A stretch of DNA of 64,000 nt from JAMQKA01 sp031569985 (GCF_031569985.1 NZ_JAMQKA010000006.1:108953-172952); one strand, 5' to 3'. Counted from the first letter of the stretch, positions 9,658 through 18,725 are shown. The notes: generated by a model not told the origin, from the letters alone. Translations and numbers: made by a program.

Positions 9658-10329
9658 ATGAAATACTCGCACTACCTAACATTAGCAGAACTCTTTTACT
9701 TTCCCGGTGAAGACTACAGGAAGAAGGTGAAAAAATGCCGTGATTTTCTGGAGGCCGACTATCCCGAATTAGTAGATGATTTTGCAGCGTTCGAGGATTT
9801 TGTTACAAAAACGCCGTCTAGAAGGATCGAGGAAATATATATGCGCACCTTCGACATCCAGGCCCTTTGCTGCATGGATGTGGGGTATGTGCTGTTCGGT
9901 GAGGATTACACCAGGGGTAAAATACTGGCTAATCTGAACCAAGAGCTGCACGAAGCGGGCATCGACAGCAGGGGCGAACTGGCCGACCGGCTGCCCAACA
10001 TGCTGCAGTTGATCCCCCATCTCGACGATCGGGAAAAGCTTGACCATATGGTCGGGTACCTGTTAAAACCGGCCCTGGATAACATGGTCGACGAATTCTC
10101 CATGAGGCGGATCAATGAAAAAGATGAAACCTATCAAAAGTTTCATCAAACCGTACTCTCTAAAGAGATCGAGGAGGTTACACGCTTCAAAATTCCGATC
10201 CAGGTTGTACGAAAAATCCTCGATATCGATTTTCCGGATGTCGAAAAGGTGACGCCTGGAGAAGGTAGGGATTTTATGGAATCGGTTAAGAATGAATTCA
10301 AGAATCAAAAAAAGAATAATAAATTCTAA
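9658..10329 (+). CDS. narJ: Nitrate reductase assembly chaperone NarJ
   Basis: This 223-residue all-helical protein of the TorD/NarJ family is needed for molybdenum cofactor insertion into NarG and membrane docking. The N-terminus LTLAELFYFPGEDY and the central segment with ADRLPNMLQLIPHL are typical of NarJ. It lies between narH and narI, the usual order. A longer acidic/basic C-terminal tail than in enteric NarJ ends in a run of Lys and Asn. Confidence 0.9.
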   Translation: MKYSHYLTLAELFYFPGEDYRKKVKKCRDFLEADYPELVDDFAAFEDFVTKTPSRRIEEIYMRTFDIQALCCMDVGYVLFGEDYTRGKILANLNQELHEAGIDSRGELADRLPNMLQLIPHLDDREKLDHMVGYLLKPALDNMVDEFSMRRINEKDETYQKFHQTVLSKEIEEVTRFKIPIQVVRKILDIDFPDVEKVTPGEGRDFMESVKNEFKNQKKNNKF

Positions 10330-10341
10330 ATCCGGCTTACA

Positions 10342-11073
10342 ATGGAAGCACTAGACATCCTGTTATTTATTGTACTCCCCTACCTGGCACTGTTCATCCT
10401 GATTGGAGGCAGTATGTATCGCTATCGAACCAACGGTTTTACGGTGTCTTCACTTTCGTCGGAATTTTTGGAAGGGCGCAAGCTTTTCTGGGGCTCGCAG
10501 CCGTTCCACTGGGGACTGCTGTTTCTGTTCTTCGGCCATTTAACCGCATTTCTGATCCCCCGGAGCGTATTGGCCTGGAACAGCGAGCCCGTACGGCTTA
10601 TCATCCTGGAAGTAACCGCCTTTGGTTTTGGATTGGCCGTACTCTTCGGGCTTTGCGCGCTCATATACAGGCGGGCGACGAATGCGCGTATCCGAACCGT
10701 AACCAGTAAGATGGATATATTTTTGCTGGCGTTGCTATTGCTCCAAACAATAACCGGACTTCTGATTGCCTATTCGGAACGGTGGGGCTCCTCCTGGTTT
10801 GCCAGCGTACTCACACCCTACCTGTGGTCCATTTTTAGCCTTTCTCCCGATATAAGCGGCCTGGAAAACACCTCATGGATGATTAAAATCCATATTGCCG
10901 GGGCGTTTGTGCTTTTCCTGATCATCCCGTTTACACGACTAATACACCTGCTGGTTTATCCGCTGCCCTATATTTGGCGGCCTTACCAGGTAGTGCGCTG
11001 GTACTGGGACCGCAAGAAAATTCGGGATCCACAGCGGGCTACGGAAAACAACGTGCCTCCTCAAAATAATTAG
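10342..11073 (+). CDS. narI: Respiratory nitrate reductase gamma subunit (cytochrome b) NarI
   Basis: This 243-residue integral membrane protein has five predicted helices and oxidises quinol. His pairs expected to bind the two b hemes are seen in FHWGLLFLFFGH (second helix) and in HIAGAFVLFLIIPFTRLIH (last helix). It ends the narGHJI core. No clear terminator follows; a 136-base gap precedes the TDT-family channel. Confidence 0.94.
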   Translation: MEALDILLFIVLPYLALFILIGGSMYRYRTNGFTVSSLSSEFLEGRKLFWGSQPFHWGLLFLFFGHLTAFLIPRSVLAWNSEPVRLIILEVTAFGFGLAVLFGLCALIYRRATNARIRTVTSKMDIFLLALLLLQTITGLLIAYSERWGSSWFASVLTPYLWSIFSLSPDISGLENTSWMIKIHIAGAFVLFLIIPFTRLIHLLVYPLPYIWRPYQVVRWYWDRKKIRDPQRATENNVPPQNN

Positions 11074-11209
11074 AATTAAACCGGTAGATAAGAAGAATAT
11101 ATCAGGAATATACCTGAACAAAGTGCAATATTTACTAAATCATTAATTTTGGCTATATCATATGTGTTACAGGCATATATCACATATTCTCACAAATTTA
11201 TAGTTCAAT

Positions 11210-12310
11210 ATGATAGCCAGGCTAAATATTATTAAAAGGTATATTTATAATTATGGCATCAAAGATCTGTTTCCTGGCTATTTTGCTCTTGTCATGGCTA
11301 CCGGCATCGTATCTATAGCGGCACATTTGCTGGGTTTTTTTACCATAGCTAATTCACTTTTTGTATTGAACAATTTTTTCTACTTCTTCCTGCTAATATG
11401 CCTTCTTTTGCGACTGTACTACTGTTTACCTGAATTTAAAGAGGATCTTTTTGATCACCTTAAAGGACCCGGATTTTTTACAGTAATAGCGGGCACCAAC
11501 ATTTTGGGAAGTCAATACTACCTGTTTACAGATCATATCGTTATCTCAACGTCTTTGTGGGGACTCGGAACTTTACTATGGCTTGTTATCAGTTATACTT
11601 TTTTTACAGCTATTACAGTAAAAGAAGTCCCTCCCAATTTGGAAAAAGGGATTAGTGGAGCGTGGCTCATTGCTATTGTTGCTACACAATCGGTTGCCAT
11701 TCTGGGAACCTACCTTGCCAGTACTACAGGTCCCCTGGAGGAACTGTTGCTTTTCTTGATGACCTGTATATTCCTTGCCGGATGTATGCTCTATATTTTG
11801 GTTATCACGTTGATCTTTTATCGGTTCTCATTTTTCAAGCTTTCTCCAGAAGATTTAAGTCCTCCTTACTGGATAAATATGGGAGCGGTTGCCATAACCA
11901 CTCTTGCAGGATCCACCCTGTTACTCTATTCGGAAGGTTCCCCGTTTCTGATAAGTGTGGAGCCCTTTTTAAAAGGCTTTACGCTCTTTTTCTGGAGTAT
12001 CGGCACCTGGTGGATACCCTTACTTTTGATTCTTGGTTACTGGCGACATGTGGTGCATGACGTACCGTTTCCCTGGCAGTCCGGAGGCTATGACCCGTCG
12101 TACTGGGGCATGGTTTTCCCTCTTGGCATGTACACCGCCTGCACGTGGCGGCTGGCCGAGGCATTGGATCTCCATTTTCTGTTTACGGTCCCCCGGGTGT
12201 TTATCTATATAGCGATCGCAAGCTGGATTGCCATTTTTATGGGCCTGGTACGGATGATCTTCAGGGATCTGAGCTCAACCGACGTTCATACTGTTTTTAG
12301 TGAATCCTAA
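11210..12310 (+). CDS. TDT/SLAC1-family (TehA-like) anion channel or transporter
   Basis: This 366-residue protein has about ten transmembrane helices. The N-terminal segment FPGYFALVMATGIVSIAAHLLG matches the conserved start of the tellurite-resistance/dicarboxylate (TDT) family. Plant SLAC1 conducts nitrate and chloride, and TehA is an anion channel. The position after narI and 21 bases before a hemerythrin-type protein suggests transport of nitrate or nitrite; this is inference, and no narK is seen in the window. The gene is more AT-rich than narGHJI at its 5' end. Confidence 0.82.
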   Translation: MIARLNIIKRYIYNYGIKDLFPGYFALVMATGIVSIAAHLLGFFTIANSLFVLNNFFYFFLLICLLLRLYYCLPEFKEDLFDHLKGPGFFTVIAGTNILGSQYYLFTDHIVISTSLWGLGTLLWLVISYTFFTAITVKEVPPNLEKGISGAWLIAIVATQSVAILGTYLASTTGPLEELLLFLMTCIFLAGCMLYILVITLIFYRFSFFKLSPEDLSPPYWINMGAVAITTLAGSTLLLYSEGSPFLISVEPFLKGFTLFFWSIGTWWIPLLLILGYWRHVVHDVPFPWQSGGYDPSYWGMVFPLGMYTACTWRLAEALDLHFLFTVPRVFIYIAIASWIAIFMGLVRMIFRDLSSTDVHTVFSES

Positions 12311-12331
12311 TTCTGCATATAACCAACTGTC

Positions 12332-13282
12332 ATGTCTATAAAAAAGCAGCAAATAAGAAACGCCTTAGCCCATGTAATCCACCCAAACCTTGGAAAAGAC
12401 CTGGTTACGCTTGATTACATCCGGGATATCATTGTTCAGGAAAAGTATGTGACTTTTACTGTTGAACTTGCAGAAGAGGCGCCGAAAATTGAGTCGAAGC
12501 TCAAGGAGCTGTGCCGTGATACCATTCATCGTTATGTGGATGATGAACTGGTACTGGATATACAAACGCGCGTGAACACCTTTCGCCAGAAAGAAGTTGA
12601 GAACCGTGAAGTTCAGAACCGTGACGTTCATGCGTTCGAAAACGGCCCGAATCCAATGAATATGGATGGTCCAAATTCCGACAACTACACGCCACCCTCT
12701 ACCGTCGATCCTGTTCCCTCTGAGGAGATGCCCGGCATCCTGCAAAGATATGTGGATGAACATGAAGAGTGTCTGGAGGAAATCGACAGCTTTGAAAAAG
12801 CCCTGATCCAGTTTAAGAAGAATAAATGGGTGATGGATGAGAAGATTAACAAGGCCTTCAGCCGCTTTTTTACGTTTATGGATAACACCGTATTGGCCCA
12901 TAACCGCGATGAAGAGGAGAAGCTTTTTCCGTTGCTGAAACAGCGGTTACTGGAATCGGGAGAGCACAGCCAGCAGGAAAACAAATATATCTCGGATGAG
13001 GAGCCGCGAAATGCGGTCGAGGTTATGGAGGATGAGCACGTCAAATTCATCCAGTTCAGCACGCTCATTTTCAACTTCCTCGGCCTTGCACACCGCCTGC
13101 CCGACATCCGCTCGCAATCTATCGTCTCCGACTTGGTATTTGAACAGGGTGTGCAGCTGATCGAGGCTTTACGGCTGCATATCCAGCGAGAAAACAGGAC
13201 GCTTTTTCCGCTGGCTTGTTCGCTGATCAGTGATCAGGAGTTTGAAGATATGGAAGGGGACAAGGCTGTTCACCAAAATTAG
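12332..13282 (+). CDS. MIP18-family (DUF59) domain fused to a hemerythrin HHE domain
   Basis: The protein has 316 residues. Residues 1-95 (IRNALAHVIHPNLGKDLVTLDYIRDIIV) match the MIP18/DUF59 domain found in SufT and at the N-terminus of Mrp/ApbC, proteins of Fe-S cluster assembly. After an acidic linker, residues 130-305 form a hemerythrin-like four-helix bundle with iron ligand candidates in VDEHEE, LAHNRDEEEKLFP, MEDEHVKF and LHIQRENRTLFP. The second half resembles the di-iron domain of RIC/YtfE/ScdA, which repairs Fe-S clusters after nitrosative stress, but the usual N-terminal domain is replaced. A role in repair of NO-damaged clusters is inferred from domains and neighbours. Confidence 0.82.
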   Translation: MSIKKQQIRNALAHVIHPNLGKDLVTLDYIRDIIVQEKYVTFTVELAEEAPKIESKLKELCRDTIHRYVDDELVLDIQTRVNTFRQKEVENREVQNRDVHAFENGPNPMNMDGPNSDNYTPPSTVDPVPSEEMPGILQRYVDEHEECLEEIDSFEKALIQFKKNKWVMDEKINKAFSRFFTFMDNTVLAHNRDEEEKLFPLLKQRLLESGEHSQQENKYISDEEPRNAVEVMEDEHVKFIQFSTLIFNFLGLAHRLPDIRSQSIVSDLVFEQGVQLIEALRLHIQRENRTLFPLACSLISDQEFEDMEGDKAVHQN

Positions 13283-13324
13283 GAGTCCCATTAAATTTCA
13301 TAGACCAATACTATTTTATTGGCT

Positions 13325-13345
13325 TTAAAATAAAGATAGCCTTAA
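13325..13345 (+). promoter_or_regulatory. Possible degenerate Rrf2-type operator before the first Rrf2 gene
   Basis: A 21-base block with TTAA at the left and CTTAA at the right matches 14 of 21 positions of the block at 27087-27107 (reverse). It overlaps a perfect dyad TATTTTA-N7-TAAAATA at 13312-13332. It lies 58 bases before the start codon, so autoregulation is plausible. Confidence 0.35.
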
Positions 13346-13403
13346 AGGATTATGTAAAAAAGTTAAATCATCGTACCAGGTAACCAAATATGGGAGGGAA
13401 AGT

Positions 13404-13802
13404 ATGCATTTACCGAATACCGCTGAATACGCTTTAAGAGTAATGGGATGTATGGCTCTTAAAAATGATGATCAATATATTAAGTCTAAGGTATTAGCGA
13501 GAATATCTAATGTGCCACGTTTTTATGTGCCTAAAATCTTGAAAAAATTAGTAGATACCGGCCTGGTTGATTCCCTGAAGGGGCCTCAAGGAGGATTTAA
13601 ATTAAAAAAGTATCCTTCGGAAATCACCTTTAAAATGATTCTTGAGGCCGTGGGATATTCCTTTTGCATCGATGACTGCGTTTTTGGCTGGGAAGACTGC
13701 GGTGACAATGAGACATGTCCGTTACACGATCAATGGATAGAACTCAACCGCACCTTCCAGCAGTGGGCGGAGCATAAAACCCTGGAAGGGGTTTCAAAGT
13801 GA
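13404..13802 (+). CDS. Rrf2-family transcriptional regulator (NsrR/IscR-like), copy 1
   Basis: This 132-residue protein has an N-terminal winged HTH (LARISNVPRFYVPKILKKL) and wing (LKGPQGGFKL) typical of Rrf2. Cysteines in CIDDCVFGWEDCGDNETC could ligate an Fe-S cluster; three of them follow C-X6-C-X5-C, the same spacing as in the second Rrf2 gene of this window. NsrR and relatives sense NO through such a cluster. The position directly after the hemerythrin fusion and nar operon supports NO or nitrite sensing; the actual signal is unproven. Confidence 0.85.
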   Translation: MHLPNTAEYALRVMGCMALKNDDQYIKSKVLARISNVPRFYVPKILKKLVDTGLVDSLKGPQGGFKLKKYPSEITFKMILEAVGYSFCIDDCVFGWEDCGDNETCPLHDQWIELNRTFQQWAEHKTLEGVSK

Positions 13803-13839
13803 CTTCCATAATTTAATCAGTCGAAACATTTACTCCCTA

Positions 13840-14031
13840 TTAAATTTGCCGTCTTTGTAATTCGCCTTCTGCCCTCTTTCCCTTTTTGAACAAGCTCTGC
13901 AAGTGTAATTTTTCCGGCATCTTCCGAATCTCCTTGGGCATGTCAGTCCACTGTTCGTGCAGAAGACAGAGTTTGACCGTACCTCACCCCGGTAGCCCAA
14001 GCGCACATTCGATCAGCCAGTCCTTCCCGGG
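13840..14031 (-). pseudogene. Decayed C-terminal fragment of an Rrf2 regulator
   Basis: Translating the minus strand upstream from the TAA at 13842-13840 gives a protein remnant clearly related to the C-terminal half of the Rrf2 gene at 26609-27073: IECALGLPG, a stop, then GTVKLCLLHEQWTDMPKEIR. The stop (TGA, 13986-13984) replaces the cysteine codon that follows LPG in the intact copy. No HTH part remains upstream, where a further stop precedes the fragment. It lies between the first Rrf2 gene and the 602-residue protein, so a second regulator was once encoded here. Confidence 0.75.
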
Positions 14032-14212
14032 TCAGCTCCTGAAATAATTTTTGTCATCGAAAGGATTGGAAAGAACCAGTTCATCACTTGGTCGGATCAG
14101 AGAGATATACGGGTCATTTGACACGGATGCCGCATACAGGAGGTACGAAAGGTATAGTTGCAGATTTTTTAATTCCCCAAATCCTACTGGCACCACAAAA
14201 TGGGTATAAGTT

Positions 14213-14233
14213 AAAAGAGTATTTATTCTTTAA
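14213..14233. promoter_or_regulatory. Putative Rrf2/NsrR-like operator before the 602-residue protein
   Basis: AAAGAGTATTTATTCTTT (14214-14231) is a dyad with seven of nine base pairs matched, and its left half AAGAGTATTT matches the motif in the nar, copper-module and second Rrf2 promoters. It lies 57 bases before the start codon at 14291. Confidence 0.45.
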
Positions 14234-14290
14234 TAGAATTTGCGTATCTTTTCCTTCTTGTTACAAGTTTAATTTATCAGTTATTTAAGC

Positions 14291-16099
14291 ATGTCTGAAC
14301 ATCTATTCCATATACCTGTTATGGGTACAGGCCATTCTATCGATTCTCCCATCCGGGTCGGACCATACGGCATCGATTCCGTAATCTCTATTGTTGATGA
14401 TCTGCTGGTCGAAAAAATCCGGAAGTATTACTGCGACAAATTTGACTATGATTACACCAATATTTCCCGCAATGCCGAGGATGGGCGCGCCCGGCGTATA
14501 ACCGCTTATCTTGATACCGTACAGGAAATTGTCCAGGAAAAATTCTCGGATATCAGGAATCAGCCCTTTTTTGAAAAGAATGACAAGTCGAAATATTTCG
14601 AGATGCTCCCTGACAGCAGCACGCTTAAAGAGAAATACAACAAGCTGACGAATACGGAGAAGGGAAGCCTGCGCGACCGCCTGGCGGTTGAACTTTCCCG
14701 GCTGATGAAACCCGGTTCCATCGATGTAAATATCATGGCCAAGGTGGATAAGCTGAATTACACCAAGGATGATATACCGATGAGCGACGAATTTAGTGAT
14801 GCCAGCGCTGCCCTCCGCGGATACGCCAGGAGCAAGGTGTCCTCCAGTTTGATACTATCCGCCGGATTCAACCCAAGACTCTACAACTACATTACGGAGT
14901 TCAAGGATTTTTACCGGGATAAAGCCGGAGCAATCAAAAAGAGGATTATCCTGAAAGTCAGCGATTTTCGGTCGGCGCTGATTCAGGGTAAATACCTGGC
15001 CAAGAAGGGGCTGGAGGTGTTTGAATATCGCATCGAATCCGGATTAAACTGCGGCGGGCACGCGTTTCCCTCCGACGGACACCTGCTGCCGAGCCTGCTG
15101 CGCGAGTTCCGGGAGAAAAAAGACCAGCTCGTGAAGGCTGTGCAGCCGCTGGTAGAAGATTATTATGAAAAGCATGCCGGTGGTTTTTCTGAAGACTGGG
15201 AAATTACCGAGCCCCGGCTTACCGTACAGGGGGGCATTGGCGTTAGCGGTGAGGCTGAGCGCCTACTCAAAGATTTTGGCATGGATGCCACCGGCTGGGG
15301 CAGCCCGTTCCTGCTGGTCCCCGAGGCCACAACCGTGGATAAACCAACACGCCGGTTGTTAAAAAATGCGGGCGAAAAGCAGTTGTATCTAAGCGGAGTA
15401 TCGCCGCTGGGCGTGCCGTTTAACAACGTGCGAAACACCGGGTCGGAGCAGTGGCACCAGGAGCGCATTGAGAAGGGGAAACCGGGCTCCCCGTGTCCGA
15501 AAGGCTTCCTGAAATCGAATACCGAGTTCACCGAACAGCCTATCTGTACGGCTTCCACCCAGTACCAGCTGCTCAAACTCGACCAGATTGCCCGGAGCGA
15601 AATGGCCGAAGAGGAAAAAGAACAAAAACGCGAAAAAGTGCTGAACAAGGCGTGTCTGTGCGATCACCTGGGCAACGGGGCACTTATAAATTTAGGAATA
15701 TTGGCAGAACACCGGGCACCGCAGTCTATCTGTCCGGGCCCCAATCTTGCGTATTATGACGGGGAATACACCCTTCGCCAAATGGTTGATCATATTTACG
15801 GGTGTATCGATTCGATCGCCACTGAAGGGCGGCCCCATATGTTCGCCAAGGAGATTACCCTGTATGTGGATTACGTGGAAGAGCTTGCCGAACAGCCGGA
15901 TGATCCCGTAAATATCAAAAAGCTAAAAAAGATCCAAACAAATCTTGAAGAAGGCATGGAATACTGCCTTGAAATAGCGCAGGACACTCCTTACCAGGAC
16001 GAAAACCTGGCTTCGATTCCCGAAACGGTCAGCAGGCAGCGAGAACGATTGACTACAATCTTGGATCGTTTGGAAGGGCGCGTGGCAGTTGAGGCCTGA
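14291..16099 (+). CDS. Uncharacterised 602-residue cysteine-rich protein of the N-oxide locus
   Basis: I do not recognise this protein. It is soluble, with no signal peptide or membrane helix. The central part has Gly-rich segments (SGLNCGGHAFPSDGHLL near residue 255 and RLTVQGGIGVSGEAERLL near 310), reminiscent of a nucleotide or flavin binding barrel but not assignable. Conserved-looking cysteines occur in LNCGGH, GSPCPKGF, EQPICTAS, KACLCDHLG, QSICPGPN and IYGC, which could hold a metal or Fe-S cluster. A Lys/Glu-rich coiled segment (MAEEEKEQKREK) separates two Cys groups. The C-terminal 80 residues are helical and acidic. It is preceded by a candidate Rrf2 operator and followed by hemN, so a role in anaerobic or nitrosative metabolism is inferred only from context. 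Confidence 0.9.
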   Translation: MSEHLFHIPVMGTGHSIDSPIRVGPYGIDSVISIVDDLLVEKIRKYYCDKFDYDYTNISRNAEDGRARRITAYLDTVQEIVQEKFSDIRNQPFFEKNDKSKYFEMLPDSSTLKEKYNKLTNTEKGSLRDRLAVELSRLMKPGSIDVNIMAKVDKLNYTKDDIPMSDEFSDASAALRGYARSKVSSSLILSAGFNPRLYNYITEFKDFYRDKAGAIKKRIILKVSDFRSALIQGKYLAKKGLEVFEYRIESGLNCGGHAFPSDGHLLPSLLREFREKKDQLVKAVQPLVEDYYEKHAGGFSEDWEITEPRLTVQGGIGVSGEAERLLKDFGMDATGWGSPFLLVPEATTVDKPTRRLLKNAGEKQLYLSGVSPLGVPFNNVRNTGSEQWHQERIEKGKPGSPCPKGFLKSNTEFTEQPICTASTQYQLLKLDQIARSEMAEEEKEQKREKVLNKACLCDHLGNGALINLGILAEHRAPQSICPGPNLAYYDGEYTLRQMVDHIYGCIDSIATEGRPHMFAKEITLYVDYVEELAEQPDDPVNIKKLKKIQTNLEEGMEYCLEIAQDTPYQDENLASIPETVSRQRERLTTILDRLEGRVAVEA

Positions 16100-16255
16100 G
16101 CATAATTGAAATATCAGTGGTACGAGCAGGACGCTCGCACCAGTTTTTCAAGTAAAATATACATACCTATAGCTTGCGCAAGCGTCTCGCTTGTACTCGG
16201 TAATGTTACAAATAAGAATATAGAGATGAGATAGAATCCCCTGGAAGACAACGCG

Positions 16256-17632
16256 ATGATTGACGTAGACATCGATCTTATAAAAAAGTACAACGTGCAG
16301 GGTCCCCGATATACCTCGTATCCCACGGCCGTACAGTTTCAGGATGCCGGGCGAGAGGATGTGGAGGAGTTGCACCGCTACCTGGTAAATCGGAATTCCG
16401 GGCCGCATCGCGTGTCCCTGTATTTTCATATCCCGTTCTGTTTTTCGCTCTGCTGGTATTGTGGCTGTAACAAGGTGATCACCAAAGACCAAGACCGCGG
16501 TGACGGGTATCTCGATTACCTTGAGATGGAGATGGATCAGGTAGCGGGCCTGCTGCATCCGGATTCCGAGGTAGTGCAGGTCCATTTTGGTGGGGGTACG
16601 CCCACGTTTCTGGACCCGGAACAGTTGCAGCGTTTGGGCGAAGCGATCCACAGCCGGTTTAATCTTACCGGACAAACGGAGTTTGGGGTGGAGATCGACC
16701 CCCGCCGCTGCACGCGCGAGCACATTCAAATGCTAGCAGCCATCGGATGCAACCGTGCCTCCCTGGGCGTACAGGATACCAACGAGGAGGTACAGCAGGC
16801 GATTCACCGGATCCAGCCATTCGAACAAACCTGCCGGGTCACCGAGTGGCTGCGCGAGGTAGGGATCAGTTCCATCAACTTTGACCTGATTTACGGGCTG
16901 CCGCTGCAAACGCTCGAGACATTTCAGAAAACGATGGATGATGTGCTCCAGCTCAAGCCCGACCGTCTGGCGGTCTATAGCTATGCCCACATCCCCAGCA
17001 TGATGCCCGCCCAGAAGCTGTTGAACGAGGAGGATATGCCCTCAACAGACCAGAAGCTGGGCATGCTGCAGCTCAGTATCTCGCATCTTACCGAAAACGG
17101 CTACCGCTTTATCGGGATGGATCACTTTTCGCGTGAAGGGGAGGAACTTACCCGGGCGATGGACAATGGCACCCTGCAGCGCAACTTCCAGGGATACAGC
17201 ACACTGGCCGGGGCCGACCTGTATGCATTCGGCATGTCCGGCATTTCCAATGTGGGCAACTATTACTGGCAAAATACCAAGGATCTTGCTGAATATTATG
17301 AACAGCTGGATGAGAATAAAGCACCGGTATTCAAGGTGTTGCAGCTGAACCAGGATGACCGGCTGCGCAAGGAGGTCATCATGAAGATTATGTGCAATAT
17401 GGGCGTCAATTTCGATGCCATTTCATCCCGCTGGAATATCCGGTTTAAAGAGTATTTCAGGGACGAGTTGGAGCGCCTCCGCGAATTTGAACAGGACGGT
17501 TTGATTAACGTATTACCGGATCGCCTGGTTATCACCGAAAAGGGACGCCTCTTCCTGCGCAATATTGCGATGTGCTTTGACTACTACCTGAATCTAAAGA
17601 GCAGTGCCCGCCGGTACTCCAAAACAGTGTAA
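16256..17632 (+). CDS. hemN: Oxygen-independent coproporphyrinogen III oxidase HemN
   Basis: This 458-residue radical SAM enzyme carries out the anaerobic decarboxylation of coproporphyrinogen III to protoporphyrinogen IX. The cluster motif CFSLCWYC is at residues 62-69 and is followed by GCNK, typical of true HemN rather than HemW. The N-terminal YNVQGPRYTSYPTA and the FGGGTPTFL motif match the family. It would supply heme for the cytochromes of nitrate respiration when oxygen is absent. It is followed after one base by ctaA. Confidence 0.95.
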   Translation: MIDVDIDLIKKYNVQGPRYTSYPTAVQFQDAGREDVEELHRYLVNRNSGPHRVSLYFHIPFCFSLCWYCGCNKVITKDQDRGDGYLDYLEMEMDQVAGLLHPDSEVVQVHFGGGTPTFLDPEQLQRLGEAIHSRFNLTGQTEFGVEIDPRRCTREHIQMLAAIGCNRASLGVQDTNEEVQQAIHRIQPFEQTCRVTEWLREVGISSINFDLIYGLPLQTLETFQKTMDDVLQLKPDRLAVYSYAHIPSMMPAQKLLNEEDMPSTDQKLGMLQLSISHLTENGYRFIGMDHFSREGEELTRAMDNGTLQRNFQGYSTLAGADLYAFGMSGISNVGNYYWQNTKDLAEYYEQLDENKAPVFKVLQLNQDDRLRKEVIMKIMCNMGVNFDAISSRWNIRFKEYFRDELERLREFEQDGLINVLPDRLVITEKGRLFLRNIAMCFDYYLNLKSSARRYSKTV

Positions 17633-17633
17633 T

Positions 17634-18725
17634 ATGACCTCCCATCAACGTAAATGGATTCGACGGTGGTTGTGGACGGGAGCCCTGCTTATTTTTGTGA
17701 TGGTACTTGTGGGCGGTATCACCCGCCTTACGGACTCCGGCCTTTCCATGTCTGACTGGAGCCTGATTATGGGAGCCATCCCGCCCATCAACAAAGCCGA
17801 ATGGATGACGGCCTTTGAGTGCTACAAAGAGTTCCCGCAATATCAGCAAATAAATGCGGGCATGTCACTGGCGGAATTTAAGGCCATTTTCTTCTGGGAA
17901 TACCTGCACCGCCTGCTGGGAAGAGTTATCGGGCTGGTATTCCTGATTCCATTCGGTTACTTCTGGATCCGCAGGTACTTCAATTCAAAGATGTTGAAAC
18001 GGGCATGGATTCTTTTTGGGCTGGGAGCACTGCAGGGTGGCATGGGCTGGTTCATGGTAAAAAGCGGGCTGGTGGATCTGCCCTATGTCAGTCATTACCG
18101 GCTGGCCATGCACCTGGTGCTGGCGATGATACTTATGGGCTTTTGCGCCTGGTATGCGCTGGATTTGAATGCTGGGTCTCCGCGAAAAGAGTTCCCTCAA
18201 GCGGCGGCTCTGAAGCGATGGTCGTATAGTTTTGTAATCATTTTTGCCATCCAGGTAATTTGGGGCGCCTTTACCGCAGGTCTTGATGCCGGTTACATCT
18301 ATAATACCTTTCCCGCCATGAACGGTGCCTGGCTGCCCCGTAACGCTTGGACCCTGGACCCGGCTTTGGTAAACCTGGTGGAGAATCCCGGTACGGTACA
18401 GTGGGTGCACCGCATCCTGGCTACGGCCCTGGGATTGATCGCCATGGGTTTTTGGTGGAAGAATTATAAAACAGATGTAATCGGTCAGCTAACACGGAAA
18501 GCGGGATGGCTGCTGGCAGTGGTACTCCTTCAGTACCTGCTTGGCATTGTGACGATCCTGTCGCACGTGCATATCGTGATGGGAGTCGCACACCAGGCCG
18601 GCGCGCTGACCGTGCTTTTCTTGTGGGTCCTGTACCACCATGAACTGATGCAGGTGGGTTCAACTTATAAAAAGGCAGAGCCGGTAAGCAAGAGGCCAGG
18701 TTTTAAAACCCGGCAACCGGTGTGA
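17634..18725 (+). CDS. ctaA: Heme A synthase, COX15/CtaA family
   Basis: This 363-residue protein has eight transmembrane helices. The N-terminal GGITRLTDSGLSMSDWSLIMGAIPP and the helix-associated EYLHRLLGR and VQWVHRILA contain the His residues that bind heme in COX15/CtaA. It converts heme O to heme A for aa3-type oxidases. The ATG at 17634 lies one base after the hemN stop, so the two are translationally linked; the frame is open back to 17604. Pairing of an aerobic heme A enzyme with anaerobic hemN in one operon is unusual. Confidence 0.92.
   Translation: MTSHQRKWIRRWLWTGALLIFVMVLVGGITRLTDSGLSMSDWSLIMGAIPPINKAEWMTAFECYKEFPQYQQINAGMSLAEFKAIFFWEYLHRLLGRVIGLVFLIPFGYFWIRRYFNSKMLKRAWILFGLGALQGGMGWFMVKSGLVDLPYVSHYRLAMHLVLAMILMGFCAWYALDLNAGSPRKEFPQAAALKRWSYSFVIIFAIQVIWGAFTAGLDAGYIYNTFPAMNGAWLPRNAWTLDPALVNLVENPGTVQWVHRILATALGLIAMGFWWKNYKTDVIGQLTRKAGWLLAVVLLQYLLGIVTILSHVHIVMGVAHQAGALTVLFLWVLYHHELMQVGSTYKKAEPVSKRPGFKTRQPV

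Noticed and set aside
14088..14288. A 66-codon plus-strand frame before the 602-residue gene
   Set aside because: It covers the candidate operator and promoter, and its product has no domain or plausible composition.
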